Assembly (NCBI GenBank): GCA_947568835.1
Contig: OX387611.1
Location: 8,498,001 to 8,562,000 of the forward strand
Reading direction: 5' to 3'
DNA from: Protonemura montana
Taxonomy: Eukaryota; Arthropoda; Insecta; Plecoptera; Nemouridae
DNA length: 64,000 bases
In this document: positions 24,606 through 35,700 of the stretch, piece after piece
How positions within the stretch are numbered: position 1 is the stretch's first letter
How the letters are laid out: each line of letters starts with the position of its first letter
Translations under genes and position numbers: made by a program
The notes under the pieces: generated by a model
Told to the model about the DNA's origin: nothing
What the model saw: only the letters and a program-made list of their open reading frames with translations
The model's database searches: none

Positions 24606-24704
24606 GATGGTTTTTAGACTCATATCTACTTGATTTAGCCTTAGCACTGGGAAATTTAGTTGTCCTTTACTTAGCATTCAAAACCCATTTCAAAAAGTTT
24701 TTCT
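24606..24704. mobile_element. Same short-element family, flanked by a 14-bp direct repeat
   Basis: GATGGTTTTTAGACTCAT to CAAAAAGTTTTTCT between two TAAATAAATGTTAT repeats (24592-24605, 24705-24718). About 99 nt; the CGAAACGT centre is missing. Lies just past the GPCR stop. Confidence 0.75.
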
Positions 24705-24793
24705 TAAATAAATGTTATTTTTGTGGATGCAAAATATTATTAGTTCCAAGAAAAGGGGGCATCCAGGCCAAACTCTGGCCTGGATGGGTGATT

Positions 24794-27700
24794 TTAACAA
24801 ACCTTGTTTTTTATCAAGGTGATCCAATCCTTCCTTGTGCTTTCCTGAAGTACCACAAAAAATAGCGAAAGGATAAAAATGTGGAAAGTTGCTGTTATCA
24901 GAAAAAGGTACTCGAACAAGAAGTCGCTGACAATAACGCGTTCCTCTGACAGTATGTGGAAAACCCAGGTGAAGCCAAATAGAAAAAACATAAACAGGCT
25001 GGTCTTGAGTTTGTTTAGCTGCTCGGCTCGCTGATTCTTGGTGTGTCTTGTAATCTTCTTCTTGCCTACAAACTCAAAAATATGCATCACAATAACAACA
25101 AAGATGCCAAGGTTCACGATCAGGATCAACCCTGCTGGCCCCTGGACCGTCACCTTAAAGACGATTCCCTCGGGATAGCAGTATCCTCTGTCAAACCGGT
25201 CTGCCAGATAATAGCCTGGGCTCATACTCAGCAAGATAATGATGGGGACCAATGGCAAGCCCCAAGCAAACACAGATACCTTCAAGATTAGGTGAGTGGT
25301 CGCCCTAGCACCGGCAACAGTCAAAAGCCTCTTTAGTTGAAGGAGAGACAACACCAGCATCCAGAGAAACATGGCTAGGAACGAGTAATGACGCAGCACG
25401 CCATAGACCAGACAGCCAACGCTCTCAACGCTCATGTGCACAAAGTTGACGACTAAGCCGAGACCTAAGTTGCAAGTCAACGCAAAAAGCATGTGAAGGA
25501 GGATTTTGTGGCCCGTGTTTTCCCGCCATTTCTTAAAGAAGATGGCCGTACAAATGATGGAACCCAAGCCGAGCATTGACAGCAAACACTCGATGGCAGT
25601 AGCTGTCATCAGGGCGATCTTGTCTTTTAAAAAGTTCGTAACAAAGCTATTAGTATACACATTTTCAGGACGTCCTCTTTTCATGATGAACTTTGCAATC
25701 GGAATGTTGTCCTCTAAGACAAAATACTTAGCGCTGCAACGGCAGGTGCTATACCCATTCTTTTTAATATTCTTCATTGCACAGCCCCGACTGACCCATT
25801 TACTTATATGCTTGTTCCATGCTTTGCAAAAATAGCTGGATTTGTTTTCCATTGTATTGTCCTCGTATGTCATTTCGATGTAGTAATTGCCATAAGATGC
25901 AAAACCCCAAGCTGAAACCTCGCCCTTAAATGGAAACATCGCAAGCACTTCGACAGACAAAGATATTTTTTCATTTGCAAAACAGCTTTTTTCTTCAGGG
26001 GGTCTTTTCCACACCAAAACAAACGCCATTCGCTGGTGATAATCTATAAGCCTGGCAGAAATGTCAAACGCGAACGGGGCTCGCCCCTGCACAATGGACT
26101 TGCTGTTGAGCGAAATATTGGTGAACTGATAGAACTCGTCGATATATTCTACTGTAAACCCAACAAATTGATCACTGCCCTTCAGGTTAGCGATGATCAG
26201 AGTAGTGCTTAGCTTAGATACCACGACAAAGTCCGTAACCAGCTCGAGCATTGACGTGATTTTGGCAAGATCGCGACGAATTTGTTCTTGCAACTCGTTC
26301 TGCAACTTGTACTCTCGGTAGACAAGATTTGAAATATGCTGCAGTGTTGAGTAGTTGACGGGTTCTGACGTAAACTGGTACAGTACATTTTCATGGCGGA
26401 GTTTTACGTCGTCGCCAAGGATCGGCAAGAAACGCTGCTCATTGTCATACAAGTCTTCATAATTTTTGCAAGGTCTCCACTTGAGCTGCCACCTTGTCAG
26501 TAGTGGATCCCAGTCGCTACTAAAAGCGTTTTTATTAAAATAGCAGGCTCGACCGGAAATCCTACCGGTCTTTGCGTTCTTTGTGAACGCTGTCACACCT
26601 GTAAATAGCATCAACGTGTTAAGTAAACCATGCCATGATGATGAAGTGCATTTTATTGCCGTTATAGGCCTAATCCAGTAATATTCAGTAGTGTATTCCC
26701 TTATTTCTAGCGGTATGGTAAAAACCCAACAATCCGTTAATTTGTTATTTGACGAGAAAAACCCACCAGAAGATAATATTTGCTTGTTAACAGTATGATA
26801 ATTACTACATGCAACTCTAAAAAAACGACTATTGGTGAAATTTCAAGAATTTTTAAATAATAAAAATATATTTATCAGTCTACTTATTTATACTGTCCAT
26901 TCAGTAATATCGTATTACAGTAATACCGTACTTACTCAACTAATTCATACGATCTAGTGAAAATAGATATTCTAGTGAAAGTCCTATTCTAGTGAAGAAG
27001 TAACTAGTATATGTTACGAAACATCGGGAAATTTAGTAGCCCTTTACTTAGCATTCAAAACCCAGTTCAAATAGCTTTTCTTAAAACTAGTGCTAAGGAT
27101 AAATCAAGTAGACATGAGTCTAAAAACCATCATAGTGAAAATATATTCAAACAGACAGCTTTGAAATGTTACCTTCCGCCAGCGATGTCTCAGAATTTAT
27201 AAAGAGTGCCTATGATCCCTTTGTCTACGTTTCCAGCTTACGACCATACCTTGTAATGTCATCGGCCAAGAGGTCGCTACTCCATTCTCGTCGACCGTAT
27301 CGTCATCGGGACAGAAGCTCACATCCTCAACTCGCATGGTGTAGCTGTCATTAAGGACGCTGATTTCTGTGTTAACTGTGAATAGCAAATCGGGAAGGCA
27401 ATTGGATACTCCGAAAACAATCTGTAAGTGCTGATCGTCGTCGAGCCACGAGCGATGGAACTGAATGCTTTGGTTACTTTCTGGTTGAAATTGTCTAAAC
27501 AGTTCCTCACTGAAAGCATTTCTTAAACTTTCGGTGACTTTTTTCGTCTCTTTGGAGTCATCACTGATCAGGTAGACTTGGAAATGCGTTTTCGTGAATC
27601 TCCCAACGTCGTCTACAAAAAGTAAACGGTTATCAGATAAGTGAATCGAAATTTTGGTCAAAGAAAAATAATATGTTTTTATGTAATTGATCAGTACCAA

Positions 27701-29488
27701 ATGTTTGGACTGGTTTTAATTAAATTTGCAGTAGAAGGATTTGCCTTAGAAATCTCTGAACTTCGATCTGCTGAAATCAGCTCACAGTCAAGATTGTCAT
27801 CAGTTTTGATCAAAAATCTAGATACAAATTGCTAGGATTGTTCGCAGTTATACATTTTTTTTCATGGCAACGATTGGTTTAAGTTTAAAACTTGCTAATT
27901 ATTTGGAAAACCCGCAAGTACCACGAAAAGAATTTGAGCCTTTTAAATGAGAAATAAACCAGAAATAAAAGCCTGTAATATCCTCTGGGGTCATTGGACC
28001 TATCTTGCAGCAGCGTGGCTAGATGGCCAGCAAGTTTGTCAATTTTTTACACATTTAATGTATGAGCCTCAGATTTAGATTGTGCAAAAATTTTGATCTT
28101 TTTTTTTGAGGTAAATTATTTTTCAAAATTAAGTTTGGAACTCAGGCAAACGAGGCTTTGCTGTTTATTGCGATTTTTTAGCATATTTTCTTTAAATTTC
28201 ACTTGTCAGCATTAAAAGCAGATTGATTTATTGTTTTTTTAAATTATTTTATCGAATAAAATATAATCCGTATTTTATCAACTAAAAAGTTGTTTCTAGA
28301 AATGAAATGTCTACTTTACGAGAACGATATGAAGATTTAAATATTTTTTTCCTCTTATTATAAACACACGTGTTGATTTGACAAAAAAACTGTAAAAGAT
28401 GTCATAGATAGAAAATCAGAAGGCAATTTTTCTAAAGCCAGTTAAACGCCAGCTTTGGAACTCTGAAGAAACCGTCGAGTAAGAACCTTGAAGGAAAATA
28501 TTTGCTAGAGTAAAATAAAACATCTGAATTACAATTAGATGCCCACTGGCGGTAACTAGACAAGGGACAAAGTAGCAAAGTAATTGAAATTAGCAAAGAT
28601 TTCTCAATTTTAGCTAACAACACAAAAGCCACTGAAAGATACTAAATACTCCAAAACCTAGCATAGCTGCCCCTTACGGAACCTTAAAATAACATTTTTA
28701 AGAGGAGAACTAAAAGATTAAATCAAAACGATGCTAAAATATTAAATAAGGAAGATATTTAAATAAAAAAGTGCACATTTCTGTACCAAGAAGACTAACC
28801 GATTCCCTTAAATGGTTCGTAGAGATGTTCTTGCTGACACAGCAAACAGTTGAACTCGTGGTCATTGCTGACGTTCAGCGTTCGATTCGATTTCAGGTTC
28901 ACTTCCAAGATGGGGTCATCTAAATAGTCCTGTAAGAATATTGTCAAAAATAATTGACACGGAAACAACCGAGTGCGTATTTCCAAAGTGGCTTAAGATT
29001 GCGGAAGATGTCGTCAGATATAAAAAAAAAAAAAAATCCTAGGAGTTCTTCCACTATTAGAGAAGATGTTTGGTCATCAGAGAATAAACGAACACACAAA
29101 AACACAAAAAAAATCACACACCCAACGATTTCTTTATAGGAAAGTGATGTCAAAGAAATGCTTCACTTGCAAATCCAAACAATTGGGAAAAAAGATTTAA
29201 AACACTTACATAATCATCCGAGTATTTATCAATTGGCCTTCCAATCGGTACTGGCTTATCACCGCACAGTGCTCGCTCCTTGACGTTTAGCTGGTCGTAA
29301 AACGTCAACATGATCAAGTCGATTTCGAGGCACGCTTCGTTTGCTGCAGTGTAGTTAAACGGCGGCTGTAGGTCAACCTTGACTGCTCCTTCTTCTTGGA
29401 GATGAACCACGCACTGACCCTGGTCATCTTCACCCGTCACAACAGAGACAGCTGCCAGAAGCAAGACCACCGAAGCCTTGTGGAGCAT
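24794..29488 (-). CDS. Adhesion-type (family B) G-protein-coupled receptor, 4 exons
   Basis: Exons on the minus strand: 29488-29210, 28929-28800, 27612-27250, 26598-24794. Phases agree across all junctions, giving 765 aa. Residues 1-19 form a signal peptide (MLHKASVVLLLAAVSVVTG). An extracellular region of unknown fold follows, with several NxS/T sites, then a GPS-like motif at about 422-452 (CxW, WVSRGC, CRC). Seven hydrophobic helices span about 492-750. Family marks: TM3 RHYSFLAMFLWML, the Cys in GCLVYG that pairs with ECL2 YCYPEG, TM4 AWGLPLVPI, TM6 LFGFTWVFH. The cytoplasmic tail is short. The GPS ends CRCSAKYFVL instead of C-x-C-x-H-L-T/S, so autocleavage is unlikely. It could belong to a methuselah-like or latrophilin-like branch; ligand unknown. 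The last exon carries all seven helices without introns. No clear poly(A) signal was found. Confidence 0.88.
26990..27135. mobile_element. Same short-element family in a GPCR intron
   Basis: GAAGAAGTAACTAGTATATG, ACGAAACATCGGGAAATTTAG, CAAATAGCTTTTCTTAAAAC and AGTCTAAAAACCATCAT follow the family order. Flanking direct repeats are not clean here. Confidence 0.65.
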
Positions 29489-31039
29489 CGAGTAGCTTGG
29501 ACTAACAAGATAAGAAGAATTATTTTCCAGAGACCGTGATCAAGTCACTTGATTCGTTTTTTAAAATAGTAAAATGTTTGAAACTACTTACTTTACCACA
29601 AAGTTAAAACTTGGAAGTAAATTCAATTCATAAATATTTCTACTTACTACTGTCAAAAATCTCTCTTTGCCTTAGGCAACGACTTTTAACATAGAAAATC
29701 TATTTTACTATATGGTTTATCGTGAGCTGGTGATAAGGCAGGTATTTTCGAAGCAATTTTGTGCAATTATTTGACCACGTGCAAGGATTTTTTTTCGTAG
29801 AAAGTAAAATACTATCTTTATAATTATGCCTTCGTTTCTGTTAAATTATTATCTTTTAACTTATCTAATCAATTAACAAATAATAACTATATATTCAGGT
29901 GTCGCACAACACAGAAAAGGTGTAAAAAAAGTTTTGAAAAATTTAAATACATAAAATATTTAAATTAGAAGATTGATGCAAAAACAACGTGAGGTGCACA
30001 TAATGCATAACAGGCTTCTACTGTGCTTCTAGCTACATGCTTCTATAAAATTATATTTGATAAGTTCGAAACCGGGCGCCAGCGTTCTTGCGTAGGTTCG
30101 CGTATTGCGCCACAGTTTAAACTCAAAGTTAGGTCATTCCATGTCAATTCAACCATTTTTTTTGGAAAATTGACAGTCACCTCTTAGAAAACGATCGAAC
30201 TTTGTACAATGGTGACCACATCATTTCTATTGTTGATGTATTTTTTTGTTTGCCTCAGAGTCAAATGGTTCGCCCGGTACGGTTTGGAAACTGCGGGACG
30301 GCACTGAATTTTGGGGTGCACGCGCCGCTTTTCTTTCTCGAATTGCGTCGGCTGTAGTTGAGATAGAGAAATGAAAAAAAATGATCTTAAAATGTATTAC
30401 AATTTTGTTTCATAAAATGTATAAGTCGTTTATTTCAAAAGTAAAAAATCCCTTACTTTCCCCTTTTTATCTTTCAGGTTGTATTTTTCTTTTCTTAAAC
30501 AAAAATAATTTTTGGTAGCTTTAAGTGTAATTTCCATTATCTGCAATTTAAAAAAATGGGACACCAAATGACTTTCGAAATGACTACGACAAAAATCCGT
30601 TTTCAAAAACAGAAAATGTTTCAGGAAACGTTGCTTATAGATGTTTATCGACTGCTATAGAATTTAATCGTTGTCACTTCACAGGTTCATGAGAAAAAAA
30701 AACACCGTTCATCCATGCGTCAAAAAAACAAGGTTTTTGCTCACAATTGACACTTTAAAATCTCAGTCGCTCATAATATATGTTCTAATAACTAGCTGAA
30801 CTTTGAGAAAAAGTATGTATCTTGAACTGTTGTTTGGCACATCAAGTTTTTGAGAAAAAAATCCACGAATATTAAAGCCATCTACACCTATTTTTTCCGA
30901 TCGACTACAACCAAATTCACTTCGATGGGATTCGACATTTGCGTTTCTAAAATTACACTATCGACTACAGTCGATCTGTAGGTGGAAAAATAATATCCAC
31001 TTCCAATCTAGTCCCCTATTAGGCTATTAGCTATTACAC
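29489..31039. other. Upstream of the GPCR gene; dispersed repeat, no gene
   Basis: Holds the 30.1-30.3-kb dispersed repeat and AT-rich sequence. The GPCR promoter should lie at its left end, but no TATA or clear initiator stands out on the minus strand. Confidence 0.45.
30125..30315. repeat. Dispersed repeat shared in inverted form with 54.7-54.9 kb
   Basis: GGTCATTCCATGTCAATTC, TTACAATGGTGACCACATC-like sequence and CAAATGGTTCGCCCGGTACGG match the reverse complement of 54720-54905 closely. Further related stretches lie near 10190-10490 and 54580-54720. Element class unknown. Confidence 0.65.
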
Positions 31040-31812
31040 TACGATGGCAAAAGCATTGTGTCACAAAATAAAACTAGATTCTTAGGAGTCATTATCGATG
31101 ACATGCTCGAGTGGGATGAACATATACACTCAATCAGTAAAAAAATTGCTTCTGGATGTTTTCTAATAAAGAGAATATTACATATTGCCGATCACGACAC
31201 AGCGAAACTGGTTTATTACTCGTAAATTCACTCAAGACTCTTATACAGGATATTAGTATGGGGTCACTCCCGGCTTACTAAGTGCTTGTTCATCCTTCAA
31301 AAACGAGCAATACGACAACTAGCAGGAGCTAATAGAAATCCATGTACAACGGGCATGTTCTACAAAGATTCGTGCCGACCGTACTTCAAAAAATTTAAAA
31401 TACTCACATTACCATGTATATATATTTATAGTGTCTTTTGTCTGATGTTAGAAAACATAGTAGCATCTTCATGTGTAGATCATGACAATAAGAAAGAAAA
31501 AACAAGGTATGGGCATCTATTGAAAGCAGAAAAAATTATGACAAAATACGACACTAAAAATCCCAACGTCATTGGTTATAAATTTAATAATAAAGCAGTA
31601 GCTATTTGCAATATTAAACCAACAACTGTAAATGTATCATATTGTAAGAGTACTGTAAAAAAAAATTTCTGGTTTTAAATGCATTTTATACATTTGACGA
31701 ATTTTTGTCTTGTACAATGTGAATTGGAATTGTATATATTCATATATATCGACATGTCTCATGCCAAAAGCGGCCAATTGTGATGAATAAACAATTATTA
31801 TTATTATTATCT
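31040..31812 (+). mobile_element. LINE 3' fragment, a different non-LTR family, with (TTA)n tail
   Basis: Reading through one stop, the sequence gives KTRFLGVIIDDMLEWDEHI, KIASGCFLIKRI, IHSRLLYRILVWGHS and LQKRAIRQLAGANRNP, characteristic of the C-terminal part of RTE/CR1-type reverse transcriptases. A stop follows LVYYS, and RLLYRILVWG departs from the usual YGI-VWG. The 3' end reads GCGGCCAATTGTGATGAATAAAC followed by ATT repeats. The same tail occurs at 39690-39810. It lies between the GPCR and WDR12 genes. Confidence 0.8.
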
Positions 31813-32759
31813 TTCATCACTGGCCCACTGCAGCAAAATGTATGCCCCTAAAAAAATCTGCTTTCATTGAGCTACGTAAAGATCACTTAAGATCACATTC
31901 ACAAGCTAAATCATCACAGATTTAATGTATGCTGTAACCAATGGGAAGCAAAGTTGGCAATGGTACTGGAGAAAGGAATGGAAAACAAAATTCCTGGTAA
32001 TATAGGCATTTTATTTTACATATTTATGAAACTAACAAAAAAATTGCCGTACAAACTTGTCGGCATGAAGCTCCAACCTTTCTTCTAGTTTGCAAAGTCT
32101 GTCTGTCGTCATCTAAAAGGTTTTTAATGACCAAAGCATTGCCAGTTACACGACTCTCGCAGGAGAATTAGACTGACTATTCACAGTTGAGCTTATAAAA
32201 AAAAAACAGATTTATACCGATCTCAAAACTTGCATTTCTTTAGAGGTTTGAACATTGAGTTGGTAGACAAAGTCAGAGAGCCAGCATTAACATTAAACTG
32301 ACTTTGGAAAATATTCAATCTTCTTAGGACCAATTTTACAATGCCCAGCGACAAAGATATCTGCCAGCTAAAGACTTGTACCAATTCTATATGGTTACAG
32401 CCAATCAGATACTTCTATTATCATCTTTATCTTCAGTTGCTGTGCAGTTCACGGACATTGAAAAACTAACCTTTAAAAGATTAGTTCCCTCCCCTCGTCA
32501 TTTTTTCCCCCTATTCCGGGAACAGATTTGAAAAAATGTTTGGTACAGTATTTAAGGATAAGAATGTGACTGGCCACTTTTACCCAGCAATTACCGTCAT
32601 ATCTCTTTACGAATCCGAACCCAGCTTAGGTCATTGTTTCGATTCAACAGACAGACAGTGAAGACCCAACAACGAAAATCCGACTGCGATTTCCAAGCTA
32701 CGATTCGCAGCTTCGACCCCGAACACGAGCCGAGTCTACTCCGATCGCCGCCCTGACGC
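31813..32759. other. Downstream of WDR12, no gene seen
   Basis: No exon or repeat was recognised. The WDR12 3'UTR must run leftward from 32760; no obvious AATAAA on the minus strand was noted close by. Confidence 0.45.
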
Positions 32760-35700
32760 TCACATCTCTGGCTGCGCCGGCACGTGCTTCGACTTGAAAA
32801 CGCGGACCGTGTTGTCAGCGCCGCCGGACACCATCAGCTTCGGATCCGACCAGTCGCAGCAAAGCACCTTGTCCTCGTGTCCGCTCAAGTCATAGAGCGG
32901 AGCCTTAGGGCTGCCAGAAACCATCAGTGTTTATTTATTTCTTTATCATTTTTATCTAGGACTTCCTTTGCGGTGGAACAGCGGAATGCAGTTTTAGAGC
33001 CTCTTGGAGCCGATTCACAAAGGAGAGTTAAAGGATGATCACCTAATCACAGATGGTGTTTCCAGATTTTCAGGGGAAGTTACCAGAGTGATAACAACTT
33101 TATCCCCAGATTTATGGGGCTTCAGTTTAAACTCAGCTTTTTGGGTCCAACCCTTGGCATTTTTTTCCCTAACCTTGTGATTAAGGAAGATTTTGGGTTG
33201 GCGTTGCAAAGGTATCCGAGAAAAGATATTAGGCTGCAAGATATCAGGTTTGAGCCCAGCATCTATTCTCTGGTAAGTTCCAAAACTCTATCCCACCTTT
33301 CTCTTTCCAGTAGCCATATCCTGTCTTTGGCACACAAAACGCATGGTTAAAAGAAAACCCGGTTTTCCAAAATAGTTGAAATTTTAGTTTAAATAGTTGG
33401 TTTAGAATTCCAAATATAGTTTCACCTGAGAGAGTCCCAAAAAGCACCATCTTATAAAGTACACACCAAAGCTCTGCCCCAGCTACTGTTAAATTGTAAA
33501 ACATTTTTATGTTGTTGATTTTTATTGCCATAAGGCATTAAAAGGCTGGGATAACGAACATGTTTATTGGAAACCTTAAGTACCGTACTCTTCTTTTACC
33601 TTTCCAATCAAAATAATTGTTAGAACATTTTTATACATGGGTGACTGACAGTTTTTATAGCTTTGTTGAAAGGTGCTAACAGCAGCGGGAAATGAAGATG
33701 CACGTCCTTATGGATATTGTTGAGACCCAGCGTCGACAAATACGATTCTTCACTCAAAAGCGCACTCACAAACAAAAGCTTACTAACCTATCAAGTCCCA
33801 AAGAACGCTAACCGAACCAAGTCCTGCACTTACCTCCGCGAGTCCCACAGCTTGACTTGGTTGTCGTAGGCGCCGCTGATGAACAAATTACCGTCGACCT
33901 TGGACCATCGGACCGACTGCACCCACTGGGAGTGTGACGTGAAAGTGGCCTTCACGAGCGAACCCTCTGCAAGGCAACGGGACAGGTAGGTTTCAGGCGA
34001 TTTGAAAAGTTTTAAAATATTTTAACAAATATACCCAAAAAAGAAGCAAAATTCCAAAAAAATGTGGTTTTACTAATGGTATTGTTGAATGTATAGGTTA
34101 GGTACTGTATAGGTCAGGCAGATAAGCTATTTGCTGAGCAAACGATCCAGCATAAGGTGGTACAGAGGATACTTGCAGTCGTCCTCGTTCACAAACCTCG
34201 ACAATTAAATGAGTAGGACTCAAAATATCAATACATAAATATCAATCGTTGATTAGATGTCAATTTTAGCATAAATAAAGTTTAGTTCAGCATAAACCAG
34301 TCCCAAATGTGTGCAGTCCCTAGTGTGCAAGAAATAACAAGACAGAATTTTTCAAAACTGCAAATGTCAGCGACGCTCCCTTTAAGCATCCTCCATTTTT
34401 GTCATTAAAGAAGTATTTTGGGGCAATTTTTCCCGCAGACAGTTAAACATTAGCATTATGGCAGTACGATGATACCCAAGTATCCCTAAAGACTGGTATA
34501 TGAAATGGGAAATAAGAAAAAATGAACACAACGTACAGATGTTGAAAAGGCTGCTTGCGATAGGTCCAGAGTTAGATGTTATTTTACCTATGTCACCTTG
34601 CTTTCAAACTCTACTTCAATCCCTTTAACTTCTCTTATGTACAGAACTGGTCATGTCTATGGTCGCCCATCCGATATCTGACCCAGCGCAGTGTTGCTTA
34701 ACTATTGAAATCTGTCTCACCTTTGGACCGCGGGTCGTACAGCCTGATGTGGCGATCGGCAGACGCGGCCAAGATTGTGCCGTTGAGTCGAGACCAGTCG
34801 ATGTCGAAGAATGCTTTGTTTCCTACGAGATCGGTAACGATGCCGCCCGTCTCTGCGTCCCACTCGCGTATCGTGTGGTCCCACGAAGAGGTTGTCAGCT
34901 TTAAAAATCGATGCAAAAAAAATGTTATCCAATTTGCAAATTACCTTGCAACTATTTTTAGATGAAATATTATTTAAATTGCAAACGCTTGCAATGCGCG
35001 GGGTATTTTATTATTATGAACACTACACCCGCCTCAAAAATAGATGCCCAAACGGGAACTAATTTACTATTTTAGACTTAACTACTTAGGCTAAACTAAT
35101 TTAGATTAGTTATTCAACTGCTTTTATTACTGTACTAATAAAACGTTGAAAGTAAATTTTTTTTTTTATAAAATTTGTGTGCAGCCTTAACTAACTGGGG
35201 CAGTCTGTACACGTATAAACGCAAGTCGATCAAGATCTGACGTGGTTGAAGGCTCACCTTGCTCCCTGCGTTCCAAACGACGGCCGACACAGCCTCCTTG
35301 TGTCCTTTCAGCGTTACCACCGGCGTCTATCAGAAAAAAAACAGTCCAAGTCAGGTGTAAAGTCAGAAAGCTCATTCTAATTTCTTATGAGATAAAATGA
35401 ATCTTAACATGAACAAGTAACAGGATGTTGTGGTTAAGTAACGGACTTGCTCTGTTGAGATTGACTTGCGGTCCTAAAAAGGACCTAAGAAGTCGACGTT
35501 TCGTCGGCGATCCTGTCCTGACAGTCCTGGCGAAAGTCCTGAAGATGTCGGCGCCATCGCCGACGAAACGTCGACTTCTTAGGTCCTTTTTAGGAACGCA
35601 AGTCAATCTCAACAGAGCAAGTCCGTTACTCACCACAACATTCACCCACGGCTCTGAACCACTTCACCAAACCAAGTCACAGGATGTTCACAAATTAGGG

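Noticed and set aside
33039-33531. Open frames in a WDR12 intron (66-95 codons)
   Set aside because: No family motif, no matching phase with WDR12 exons and low-complexity character; the WDR12 model is complete without them.
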